A DNA stretch of 40,259 nucleotides from Thiofaba sp039822285 (GTDB taxonomy: Bacteria; Pseudomonadota; Gammaproteobacteria; Halothiobacillales; Halothiobacillaceae): NCBI RefSeq assembly GCF_039822285.1, contig NZ_JBAJEY010000008.1, forward strand, positions 1 to 40,259. The letters run 5' to 3'. A program made the translations under genes and the position numbers. The notes beneath the pieces are model-generated. The model searched no databases. It had not been told where the DNA came from and was given only the letters and a program-made list of their open reading frames with translations. Below, piece after piece: positions 33,380-40,259 of the stretch (within the stretch, counting starts at the first letter, position 1; every line of letters starts with the position of its first letter).

Positions 33380-34942
33380 TCAGGGCGGGTAGGCCGCGCT
33401 CCAAGTCTCGCTCAGCACCGCTTCGCCGCGCTTGAGGAAGGCACGCAACTCGGCGGTGCCCTCGCTGGGCGGTTCGACGAACAGAGTCAGACGCCAGCCT
33501 TGGGTGTGGGGGTTGGGCTCCAGCCTCTGGCTGCGGATCCTCCCCGCCCCCTGAAGGCTGCTGACGGCCTCGACCTCGCCCGGCGCGCGCAGGCGCGCAA
33601 GGTCTCCGCCAGCGAAGTCGATGACGTAGCGCACCACGCCCTGGTTTTCCGGCAGACGCTCGGTGTTGGAGGTGGACAGGCGGGTGGCGATGACCCGCGC
33701 CCCGCCGGGCAGGCCCGCATCGTCCTTCAGCCAGCGCATGCGCCAGGCCAGGCGCAGGCTCTGCCCCGCCTGCAGGGGCTGGGCGGGGACGAAGTAGGCG
33801 ACCACATTGTCGAGGGTGCTGTTGTCGCTCGGCAGCCGCACCAGCTCTACCCCGCCCGCGTCCCAGTCGCCCATGGGTTCGATCCACAGGCTGGGGCGAT
33901 CTTCGTAGCGCCACGCCAGGTCCTGATAGTGGTCGAAGTTCCGGTCGCGCTGCATCAGGCCGAAGCCGCGCACGTGGTCGGCGGTGAAACGATTGATGCG
34001 GAGCTGTGGGGCGTTCTCCAGCGGACGCCACAGCCATTCGCCGCTGGCCGCATGGATCAGGAGACCATCGGAATCGTGCTCCTCCGGGCGAAAGTCGCCG
34101 AAGGTGTTGCCGGTCGCCTCGCCGTGCAGAAACATGCTGGTCAGCGGGGCCAGGCCGAGCTTGCGGATGCCTGTGCGGGCGTACAGGCGCGCCTCGACCT
34201 GCATCACCGTCTCGGGGCCGGGCTCGATGATGAAGCGGTAGGCCCCGGTGAGGCTTGCGCTGTCCATGAGGGCGAGCACGGTCAGCTTCTTGCTGCCGGT
34301 GGCGGGCTGCTCGATCCAGAAGTCGGTGAAGGCCGGGAACTCCTCGCCCTTCGCCTCGGCGGTGTCGATCGCCACGCCACGCGCGGAGAGGCCGTAATGC
34401 ATGTTCTGGCCGAGCGCGCGGAAATAGGTGCCGCCGAGGAACACCGCCATCTCGTCCATGCTGCCGGGGGCATTCAGGGGGGTGTGAATGCGGAAACCCG
34501 CCCAGCCGAGATCCTTGGGTACCCGTCCCTCGAACGGCAAGGAGCCATAGTCGAAGTCCTCGGGGCGGAACGGCAGGGGACGCGCGCGGCCCTGCTCGAT
34601 CAGGTGGATGCGCACGGGGCGGGTGTAGTGGTGCCCGGGGTGGAAAAACTGGAGCTGAAAGGGCAGCCCTTCTTTGCGCCACAGGGCCTGTTCGGGGCGG
34701 AAGCGGATCTCGCGGTAATGGGCGTAGTCGAGCGAGGTCAGATATTCAGGGACTTGGGAGACCGGCGCAACATACGGCTTCTTGGCCAGCTGCTCGGCCT
34801 GGCGGGCGACATCGTCCAGACCGAAGGCCAAGGCGGCCAGCGGCGCGCACAGCAGCAGGCCCAGGGCCAGCAGGGTGGGGAATGGGCGGCGCATGATCGT
34901 GGTGGGTGGAGGTTTTCGGACGGAGGTCCAACGGGCGTTCAT
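33380..34942 (-). CDS. opgG: periplasmic glucans biosynthesis protein OpgG (MdoG)
   Basis: Periplasmic protein needed for making osmoregulated periplasmic glucans, thought to branch or release the OpgH-made chain. It has 520 residues, close to E. coli OpgG (511). A signal peptide follows a 16-residue basic lead: MRRPFPTLLALGLLLCAPLAALA (residues 17-39, quoted in parts: RRPFPTLLALGLLL and PLAALA). The mature part starts FGLDDVARQAEQLAKKPY. Family blocks are LDYAHYREIRFRPEQALW, FRIHTPLN, FLGGTYFRALG, NTFGDFRPEEHDSDGL and DWDAGGVELVRLP. The start at 34942 has GAGAG upstream and sits 4 bases from the preceding gene; ATG 34894 is an alternative without a ribosome site. Confidence 0.94.
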   Translation of the reverse strand: MNARWTSVRKPPPTTIMRRPFPTLLALGLLLCAPLAALAFGLDDVARQAEQLAKKPYVAPVSQVPEYLTSLDYAHYREIRFRPEQALWRKEGLPFQLQFFHPGHHYTRPVRIHLIEQGRARPLPFRPEDFDYGSLPFEGRVPKDLGWAGFRIHTPLNAPGSMDEMAVFLGGTYFRALGQNMHYGLSARGVAIDTAEAKGEEFPAFTDFWIEQPATGSKKLTVLALMDSASLTGAYRFIIEPGPETVMQVEARLYARTGIRKLGLAPLTSMFLHGEATGNTFGDFRPEEHDSDGLLIHAASGEWLWRPLENAPQLRINRFTADHVRGFGLMQRDRNFDHYQDLAWRYEDRPSLWIEPMGDWDAGGVELVRLPSDNSTLDNVVAYFVPAQPLQAGQSLRLAWRMRWLKDDAGLPGGARVIATRLSTSNTERLPENQGVVRYVIDFAGGDLARLRAPGEVEAVSSLQGAGRIRSQRLEPNPHTQGWRLTLFVEPPSEGTAELRAFLKRGEAVLSETWSAAYPP

Positions 34943-34946
34943 TCTC

Positions 34947-35453
34947 TCAAGGCAGGGTGATCACTGCAAAGCCCTTCGGGGCTCGGCCGATGATGGAGTT
35001 GAAGGTGTTGCCGACGACCTGGACCCAGGGCGGGAGGGTGTCGGCCTTGACCCCGTGGCCGCGCATGGAGATGGCGCAGGCCTCCATCTGCACCCCGGGG
35101 CGGGCGGCGAGGCGGGCGAGCCGCTCGCGCACCTGCCCGGCATCGACGGACTGCTCGAACGGCAACAGTTCGGCCTGCTCGCTCAAGATGCGCACCGAGC
35201 CCTCACGGAAGGCGAAGACCATCTCCGGCTTGATCTTCTGACGTAGCAGGTCATCCCACGTTTCCTCCACCAGGGCGATGTGGGCGTTCAGGCGCGCAGG
35301 GTCGGCGGTGGTCACGTCCCACACCACACGCGCGGTCTTGAGTCCTTGGAGGGCGACGCGATCATCGGGCTTGTCGACGGCGTGGGAGGCGGCGGCCAGG
35401 GCCAGGCCCAGGCCCGCGGCGAGCAGGAGGTGTTTGAGCAGGCGTGTGGTCAT
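34947..35453 (-). CDS. periplasmic DsrE-like protein
   Basis: Small exported protein of the DsrE/DsrF-like fold, 168 residues. The signal peptide is residues 1-25 (LLKHLLLAAGLGLALAAASHA). The mature part begins with VALQGLKTARVVWDVTTADP, then HIALVEETWDDLL, the VFAFREGSVRILSE strand and the VQMEACAISMRGHGV block with one cysteine, Cys126, at the position where such proteins often carry one. The C-terminus GNTFNSIIGRAPKGFAVITLP is typical of the group. GGGAGG precedes the ATG. The stop is 4 bases before the opgG start, so the two are probably cotranscribed. DsrE relatives carry sulfur in the cytoplasm; the role of periplasmic ones is unknown. Confidence 0.75.
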   Translation of the reverse strand: MTTRLLKHLLLAAGLGLALAAASHAVDKPDDRVALQGLKTARVVWDVTTADPARLNAHIALVEETWDDLLRQKIKPEMVFAFREGSVRILSEQAELLPFEQSVDAGQVRERLARLAARPGVQMEACAISMRGHGVKADTLPPWVQVVGNTFNSIIGRAPKGFAVITLP

Positions 35454-35484
35454 GGACGTTCCTCCCCTGGGGTGATCAGCCCTT

Positions 35485-35581
35485 CCTGCCTGAGGCCGCT
35501 GCGCGGTACGGCGCTCAGTTCATCCTGGCTTTGCACCCCTCGGGCATCCTGCCCGAGGCCGCTACGCGGTACGGCGCTCAG
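35485..35581. repeat. direct repeat pair of 34 bases
   Basis: Copy A 35485-35518 and copy B 35548-35581 both read CCTGCC, one variable base, GAGGCCGCT, one variable base, then CGCGGTACGGCGCTCAG, giving 32 of 34 identical. Copy B covers the stop codon of the lipoprotein gene. No protein function is seen for the open frame across them. Confidence 0.75.
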
Positions 35582-36228
35582 CTCGGGGTGTGGGTGCGGC
35601 AGAAGGCGATGATGGTGGCGATGGCCTCGCGCGCGGCCTCGTTGGCGGCGGCCACGGCACCGGGCGCATCCGCGCTGAAGGCCGGGCGGACGATTTCGAA
35701 GCTGTGGGTGGCCAGCACGCGCGCGGTCTTGGCCTCGACCAGCTGCACGCGCATGGCCAGCCGCACCTCGCTGCCCTGGGTCTGGCTTGGATCGCGGATG
35801 ATGTGCTCGAGGGCGGTCAGTTCACTGTGCAGGCGCAGGTCGGCCGGCAGGCGGGCCGAGGGACCGAGCACCACGCGGTAGAGGCCGGCATCCTCCAGCG
35901 CGCGGGCCATCAGGTCGCCCAACATCTCGGCGGGGGGCTCGGCCCAGCGACTGCGGTTGTAATAGTCGATCCGGTAGGGGGCGCGGCGATAGGCGATCTG
36001 GTCGGTGTCGAAGCTGGTTGAGGCGATCGGCTGCAACACCTGCAGAGTCAGGGGGGAGGGCGAAACAGGAGCGGCGGGGATGGATAGTGTGGGTTCCAGC
36101 CGGTAGCTGGTCTGCGGTGCCGGTTTTTCCGGCAGGATGCCGCAGCCGGCGAGCAGGCCGGCGAGGGCAAGGGCGGGAAGGAGGCGGAGCATCATGGTGG
36201 TCATGGCCGAAATTTGAAGGGAAGTCAT
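35578..36228 (-). CDS. ABC-type transport auxiliary lipoprotein (PqiC-like)
   Basis: Lipoprotein of the family that accompanies MCE transporters (PqiC/YmbA-like), likely at the outer membrane or periplasmic face. It has 216 residues. The signal peptide carries a lipobox LLAGC with the lipid-bearing Cys29. The mature part has TSYRLEPTLSIP, LTLQVLQPIASTSFDTDQIAYRR, the RIDYYNRSRWAEPPAEML segment typical of the family, and LRLHSELTALEHI. The ATG at 36228 overlaps the MCE gene stop (ATGA), so translation is coupled; ATG 36204 is possible but lacks a ribosome site. Together with its three upstream neighbours it forms one export or lipid-transport operon. Confidence 0.85.
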   Translation of the reverse strand: MTSLQISAMTTMMLRLLPALALAGLLAGCGILPEKPAPQTSYRLEPTLSIPAAPVSPSPLTLQVLQPIASTSFDTDQIAYRRAPYRIDYYNRSRWAEPPAEMLGDLMARALEDAGLYRVVLGPSARLPADLRLHSELTALEHIIRDPSQTQGSEVRLAMRVQLVEAKTARVLATHSFEIVRPAFSADAPGAVAAANEAAREAIATIIAFCRTHTPS

Positions 36229-37145
36229 TGTTCGCCCGGGCCGGGTTCCTTGGCGGGGGCGCCGCGCAGGAGTTGGGCGGGGTCGCGCCGGAGGCGGCGC
36301 GCGAGGTCCTCGATCACGCCCGTGGCGGACTCGACCTGGCGCAGCAGGTTGTCCAGGCCGGGTTCCATGCCACGCCGCATCGCGGTGATTTCCTGCTGGG
36401 TGGCGCGCGAGACCTCGCCCACAGTGCGGCTGGTCTCACGGAAGGTCGAGGCGGCGGTGCGCACCTCCTCCAGCGTGCCTTCCAGCTGGACGAGGGTCTC
36501 GGGCAGGCGTTCGAGGGTCTCGGCGCCGGCACGTGTCATGCGCTCGCTGTTGGCCAGCACCTCGCTCATGCGCCCGCGCTCTTGGGCCAGGGTCTCGCTG
36601 AGGGTGGCGAGGTTGCGGATCAGGGTGGCGAAGGCGGCGCGGTTCTCTTCGTTGAGCAGGTCCTGCAGTTGCAAGGCGATCCGGTCGAGGTTCTCGAGGT
36701 TGCGGCTCACCGCCACGTCCAGCCGGCGCAGCAGCGAGGGGGCGGGAGGGATGAGGGGCGGCGCACCGTCCGGGCCGGGGCGCAGGTCGGGTGCGCTTAC
36801 CGTGCCGCCGGTCAGTTCGATGAAGGCCAACCCCGTCACCCCCTGGGTGGCGATGGAGGCGCGGGTGTCGGTCTTGATCGGCGTGCCCTCCTCGATGTCC
36901 AGCAGGATACGCACCTGCTCGGGGTTGTCGAGATGGAGCTGTTTCACCCGGCCGACCTCGACCCCGCGGTAGCGCACGACGGTGCCGGGATTGATGCCGG
37001 AGGCGGATTCGCTGGTGAGGAACATGTAGGGCGTGTAACGCTTGGTCTCGATGTCCGCGCCCAGCCACAGTCCCAGGCCGATCAGGGCGGCGGTGAGGGC
37101 GATGACGAAGGCGCCGACGGCGGCATAGGCGACGCGGGTTTCCAT
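36225..37145 (-). CDS. MCE-domain (MlaD-type) substrate-binding protein
   Basis: Inner-membrane-anchored periplasmic MCE protein that carries lipids for an Mla-type ABC transporter. It has 306 residues: one N-terminal membrane segment (about 7-28, AAVGAFVIALTAALIGLGLWL), then a single MCE domain (about 36-125) with YMFLTSESASGINPGTVVRYRGVEVGRV (given in parts: SASGINPGTVVRYRG and VEVGRV) and TQGVTGLAFIELTGG. A long helical region of about 150 residues follows (NLENLDRIALQLQDLL, LRRLPETLVQ-like repeats), suited to a coiled-coil tube; it is longer than in E. coli MlaD (183 residues), more like other MCE relatives. Its ATG abuts the ATPase stop (TAAATG). Confidence 0.9.
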   Translation of the reverse strand: METRVAYAAVGAFVIALTAALIGLGLWLGADIETKRYTPYMFLTSESASGINPGTVVRYRGVEVGRVKQLHLDNPEQVRILLDIEEGTPIKTDTRASIATQGVTGLAFIELTGGTVSAPDLRPGPDGAPPLIPPAPSLLRRLDVAVSRNLENLDRIALQLQDLLNEENRAAFATLIRNLATLSETLAQERGRMSEVLANSERMTRAGAETLERLPETLVQLEGTLEEVRTAASTFRETSRTVGEVSRATQQEITAMRRGMEPGLDNLLRQVESATGVIEDLARRLRRDPAQLLRGAPAKEPGPGEQ

Positions 37146-37907
37146 TTAAGCGGCACTCTCCAAGGGACGGGTGCTGAAGTATTCTCGCAGTTCAGGTTCG
37201 TCGCGGCGCGCCAGTTCCGCCGCGGGGGCCATGGCCAGCACGCGTTTGCGGGCGAGGAAGGCGACGCTGTCCACGCCGTGCCAGATCGAGTCCAGGTCAT
37301 GGGTGATCTGGAATACGGTCAGTCCCAAAAGCTCGCGCAGTTCCAGCACCAGCGCGTCAAAGGCGCGCGCCCCGACCGGGTCGAGACCGGAGGTGGGCTC
37401 GTCGAGGAACAGGATCTCCGGGTCCAGGGCCAGGGCGCGGGCCAGCGCGGCGCGCTTGACCATGCCACCGGACAGCTCGCTCGGCCGCTTGTGCGCGGCA
37501 TCCGCGGGCAGTCCGGCGAGGCGGATCTTGAGCATCCCCACCTCCTCGCGCAAGGCGCGGGGCAGGGCGGTGTGCTCGACGAGTGGCAGGCAGACGTTCT
37601 CCAGCACGGTGAGCGAGGTGAACAGGGCGCCCATCTGGAACATCACCCCGAGACGCAGTTGCAGGGCCTGGCGCTGGCGCAGGCCGAGGCGGTCGATGTC
37701 CTGGCCCAGGATGCGGATGCGGCCGGCCGTGGGGCGGGTGAGCATGATCAGGTTGTTGAGCAGCACGGTCTTGCCGGTGCCGCTGCCGCCCACGAGGCCG
37801 ATGACGCTGCCGCGCGGCACCTTAAGGTCGAGGCCCTCGTGTACAGTCTGGCTGCCGAAGCGGTTGGTGAGGCCGCGGACCTCGATGGCCAGGTCGGGGG
37901 GCGTCAC
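37146..37907 (-). CDS. MCE/Mla-type ABC transporter ATPase (MlaF-like)
   Basis: Cytoplasmic ATPase of the lipid transporter, 253 residues. The Walker A loop GGSGTGKT is at 40-47, the Q-loop region LGVMFQMGALFTSLTVLENV is the wording of MlaF-type ATPases, then the signature LSGGMVKRAALARALALDPE and Walker B EILFLDEPTSGLDP and the H-loop ITHDLDS. The start is a GTG at 37907 that overlaps the permease stop (GTGA); the much longer open frame upstream is the permease gene read in another frame. The stop is directly adjacent to the MCE gene ATG. Confidence 0.93.
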   Translation of the reverse strand: MTPPDLAIEVRGLTNRFGSQTVHEGLDLKVPRGSVIGLVGGSGTGKTVLLNNLIMLTRPTAGRIRILGQDIDRLGLRQRQALQLRLGVMFQMGALFTSLTVLENVCLPLVEHTALPRALREEVGMLKIRLAGLPADAAHKRPSELSGGMVKRAALARALALDPEILFLDEPTSGLDPVGARAFDALVLELRELLGLTVFQITHDLDSIWHGVDSVAFLARKRVLAMAPAAELARRDEPELREYFSTRPLESAA

Positions 37908-39037
37908 AGGTCCAGCTCCCGAAACACGATCGAGAAGATCGCGTCGAGCACGATCACCCAGAAGATGGCCTGCACCACGCTGGAGGTGGTGGCCTGCCCC
38001 ACCTCGGCGGCGCTGCCGCGCACCTTCATGCCCTCGTGGCAGCCGATCAAGGCGATGACGGCGGCGAACACCGGTGCCTTGATGAGGCCGACCCAGAGAT
38101 GGGTGTTTTTCATCTGCTCCAGACGGTCGAAGGCGACGGAGAGGTCGAGGCCGAACATCTCGTGCGAGACCAAAAGCCCGCCGAACAGCCCGGCGGCGTT
38201 GGCCAGCACGGTCAAGAGTGGCAGGGCGATGATGAGCGCGAGGATGCGCGGGATGACCAGCATCTCGATGGGTGGAAGGGCCAGGGCGCGCAGGGCGTCC
38301 ACCTCCTGCGTGACGCGCATGGTGCCGATGCGCGCGGCATAGCTCGACCCGGTACGGCCGGCGATGACGATGGCGGTGATCATCGGCGCCATCTCGCGCA
38401 GGGTGACGATGCCCACCATGTCCGCGAGGAAGATGTTGGCACCGAAGCGGTCCAGCGTCGCGCCCGCCTGGTAGGCGATCACCACGCCGATCAAAAAGGA
38501 GAGCAGGGCGACGATGGGAATCGCGAGCACCCCGGCGGCGTGGATCTCGTTGATCACGCTCGCCCAGCGCACCTGCCAGGGGCGCAGCAGCAGGGGGGCG
38601 GCGTGGCGCGCGACCTCGCCGGTGAAGGTCAGGATGGCGTAGAAGTGGCGCAGGATGGCCAGGGTCACCTCGCCCAGCCTCGCCAGCGGGGTCAGCGGTT
38701 TCGCCGCGGCGGGGGGCTGGAGTGGGCCCGGGCGGCGCACCAGTTCCAAAAGCTCGCGGTGCCGCTGTGGGAGGGCGGAGATATCGACCGTCCCGCCTGC
38801 GTCTTCCAGCCGCTCGATCACGTGCAGTAAAAGCAGCGCACCGGCGGTGTCCATGCGGGAGATGCCCGCGGTGTCCAGCCGCCAGGGACGCGCTTCGGGG
38901 AAGGCGATGGTCAGCCGGCGGGCGAGGGGCCCTGCGCCATGCGCGTCCCAAGCGCCGCCGGCGGTGAGCACGCCGGCCGCGCCCTGCCAGTCCAGGGTCG
39001 CCATGTCGCGATCGCGGGGTGAGAGATCCTTGTGCAT
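37904..39037 (-). CDS. MlaE-type permease with N-terminal STAS domain
   Basis: Inner-membrane permease of the lipid transporter, 377 residues. The N-terminal STAS-like domain (about 12-100, with RPWRLDTAGISRMDTAGALLLL) resembles the separate MlaB protein; here it is fused to the permease. The MlaE part has INEIHAAGVLAIPIVALLSFL, AYQAGATLDRFG, REMAPMITAIVIAGRTGSSYAARIG (in parts REMAPMITAIVIAGR and SSYAARIG), TQEVDALRALALPP and GCHEGMKVRGSAAEVGQATT (in parts GCHEGMKVRG and AAEVGQATT). ATG 39037 is chosen; ATG 39004 would still keep most of the STAS part, and 39112 adds unmatched residues. No clear ribosome site is seen. It diverges from rluB with about 66 bases between the starts. Confidence 0.9.
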   Translation of the reverse strand: MHKDLSPRDRDMATLDWQGAAGVLTAGGAWDAHGAGPLARRLTIAFPEARPWRLDTAGISRMDTAGALLLLHVIERLEDAGGTVDISALPQRHRELLELVRRPGPLQPPAAAKPLTPLARLGEVTLAILRHFYAILTFTGEVARHAAPLLLRPWQVRWASVINEIHAAGVLAIPIVALLSFLIGVVIAYQAGATLDRFGANIFLADMVGIVTLREMAPMITAIVIAGRTGSSYAARIGTMRVTQEVDALRALALPPIEMLVIPRILALIIALPLLTVLANAAGLFGGLLVSHEMFGLDLSVAFDRLEQMKNTHLWVGLIKAPVFAAVIALIGCHEGMKVRGSAAEVGQATTSSVVQAIFWVIVLDAIFSIVFRELDL

Positions 39038-39103
39038 GGGGGAAGCATAGCACCGGTGCCGAGCCTGCCACGGTGTATCATTTCCTGATTCATTCGAGGT
39101 TAC

Positions 39104-40126
39104 ATGATGCAAGGCGAACGCTTACAGAAGGTGCTTGCGGCCTGGGGACTGGGATCGCGCCGTGCGATCGAGGCATGGATCGCCGAAGGTGTGGTGACGG
39201 TCAACGGTCAGGTCGCCACCCTCGGCACGCGGGTGCTGCCGACCGACCGCATCGAGGTGCGTGGTCAGCCGGTGCGTCCCCGCGCCGAGACCTTCACCCG
39301 CCGCGTGCTGATCTACCACAAGCCGGAGGGCGAACTGACCACCCGTTCCGACCCCGAGGGGCGGCCGACCGTGTTCGAGAGCCTGCCGCCGATCCGCGAT
39401 GGGCGCTGGATCACCGTCGGTCGGCTGGACTTCAACACCTCGGGGCTGCTGATTGTCACCAACGACGGTGAGCTGGCCAACCGCATGATGCATCCCTCAC
39501 GGGAACTGCTGCGTGTCTATGCCGCGCGCATCTTCGGCGAGCTGACCCCGGTCATGCGCAAACAGCTGCTCGACGGGGTGGAGCTGGAGGACGGCATGGC
39601 GCGCTTCGAGTCGATCGTCGATGCGGGCGGCACCGGCATGAACCACTGGTACCACGTGGGGTTGCGCGAAGGGCGCAACCGCGAGGTACGGCGTATGTTC
39701 GAGGCGGTCGGCCTGACTGTCAGCCGCCTGATCCGCATCCAGTACGGCGATCTCACCCTGCCGCCGCGTCTTAAGCCCGGCAAGTGGAAGATGCTGAGCC
39801 CGGAGGAGGTCGATGCCCTGGCAGCGAGCCTCGGCATGGAGGTGAAGCGGGCGGCGCCGACGCCCCCGGCGCGCGGCCCGCGCCGTCCGCCGGACGGAGG
39901 ACGCGGCCAATCCGCCTCGCGCCGGGCCGAGGCGCGCCCGGCAGCAACAGAGCGCAAGACCTTTGTGGTGCGCGAGGGGAAGGCGGTGCGTGTCGAGCCG
40001 GAACCCGCGCCGGCGCGGACGCCCAAGGGTAGCGCCCCGCGTGATCGTGCGGAGCAGCGGGAAGGGCCGGGACGCGGACGGCCGGGCGAGAAACCAGGTG
40101 GCCGGGCTCCGCGCAAGCGGGGCTGA
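39104..40126 (+). CDS. rluB: 23S rRNA pseudouridine synthase RluB
   Basis: Modifies a uridine of helix 89 of 23S rRNA (U2605 in E. coli). It has 340 residues. An N-terminal S4 RNA-binding domain (about 3-60) with RLQKVLAAWGLGSRRAIEAWI is followed by the catalytic core: LIYHKPEGELTT, the catalytic Asp109 in VGRLDFNTSGLLIVTNDG, and LREGRNREVRRMFEAVGLTVSRLIRIQYG (in parts LREGRNREVRRMFEAVG and LIRIQYG). From about 255 a low-complexity Arg/Pro/Gly-rich tail runs to the end, as in RluB rather than the shorter RluE/RsuA. GAGGT lies upstream of the ATG; the next codon is also ATG. Confidence 0.94.
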   Translation: MMQGERLQKVLAAWGLGSRRAIEAWIAEGVVTVNGQVATLGTRVLPTDRIEVRGQPVRPRAETFTRRVLIYHKPEGELTTRSDPEGRPTVFESLPPIRDGRWITVGRLDFNTSGLLIVTNDGELANRMMHPSRELLRVYAARIFGELTPVMRKQLLDGVELEDGMARFESIVDAGGTGMNHWYHVGLREGRNREVRRMFEAVGLTVSRLIRIQYGDLTLPPRLKPGKWKMLSPEEVDALAASLGMEVKRAAPTPPARGPRRPPDGGRGQSASRRAEARPAATERKTFVVREGKAVRVEPEPAPARTPKGSAPRDRAEQREGPGRGRPGEKPGGRAPRKRG

Positions 40127-40130
40127 GGGT

Positions 40131-40199
40131 GTCCAGAAAACCAAGGTTTTCTGGACAGGTTTCCCCCTCTCCCTCAGGGAGAGGGGTTGGGGGTGAGGG
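40131..40199 (+). repeat. TTTTCTGGAC / CCCCTCTCCC hairpin repeat after rluB
   Basis: GTCCAGAAAACC-AA-GGTTTTCTGGAC (40131-40156, perfect 12-bp arms) followed by CCCCTCTCCC-TCA-GGGAGAGGGG (40164-40186) and TTGGGGGTGAGGG. It begins 4 bases after the rluB stop. It shares both halves with the copy after rpoS. The remainder of the window (40200-40259) shows nothing recognisable. Confidence 0.8.
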
Positions 40200-40259
40200 G
40201 TGAATCCCCCTTGGGGTCGCCATGGCCGGGGCTGTGGAGACCGGGTGAAAGGGCCATGG

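Noticed and set aside
35454..35577. Plus-strand open frame with repeated PEAA-RYGAQ peptides
   Set aside because: It is only the translation of the 34-base direct repeat and runs antisense into the lipoprotein gene.

Overview
The window is a high-GC (roughly two-thirds G+C by eye) bacterial chromosome segment with almost no spare DNA. The gene content points to a gammaproteobacterium: a murE-to-ftsZ division cluster ending in an FtsZ with a DIPAFLRRQAD tail, PhoB/PhoR with PstSCAB, PPK1/Ppx, an RpoS-type sigma factor, OpgG/OpgH and an Mla-type lipid transporter. I cannot name the genus; Chromatiales-like or sulfur-oxidiser relatives are a guess. No tRNA, rRNA, CRISPR array, prophage or transposase gene was seen.

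Layout. (1) 1-12823, plus strand: murE (5' truncated), murF, mraY, murD, ftsW, murG, murC, ddl, ftsQ, ftsA, ftsZ, mostly joined by overlapping stop/start codons. murB is not between murC and ddl, and lpxC does not follow ftsZ; nadC faces ftsZ instead. (2) 13792-13960: a 169-bp MITE-like element of five consecutive hairpins inside near-perfect terminal inverted repeats, ending next to a Pho box. (3) 14029-20846: phosphate regulon phoB-phoR, pstS-pstC-pstA-pstB, with phoU facing pstB. Pho boxes lie before phoB and before pstS. (4) 20979-25230: polyphosphate block, ppk on plus, and sixA-ppx on minus. (5) 25389-28411: a FixL/FixJ-like two-component pair followed by rpoS, which carries an in-frame TAG at codon 29. 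(6) 28412-28873: a gene-free stretch of inverted repeats. (7) 28874-30613 SulP/STAS transporter; 30728-35453 a minus-strand block with a periplasmic DsrE-like protein, opgG, an unrecognised 163-residue CxxC protein and opgH. (8) 35578-39037: an MCE/Mla-type ABC system (STAS-permease fusion, ATPase, MCE protein, lipoprotein). (9) 39104-40126: rluB, followed by another copy of the G/C-rich hairpin repeat.

How it works together. The first block makes lipid II and assembles the divisome. The Pho block senses and imports phosphate, and the adjacent PPK/Ppx pair stores it as polyphosphate and releases it. The sensor pair next to rpoS suggests stress or respiratory control. The Opg and Mla-like blocks maintain the periplasm and outer membrane. 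The most notable observations are the amber codon in rpoS, the hairpin element abutting the phoB Pho box, the three-repeat Pho box overlapping the phoR stop, the unknown gene between opgG and opgH, and a paired GGGGTW-N14-WACCCC motif around the fixJ-like gene.
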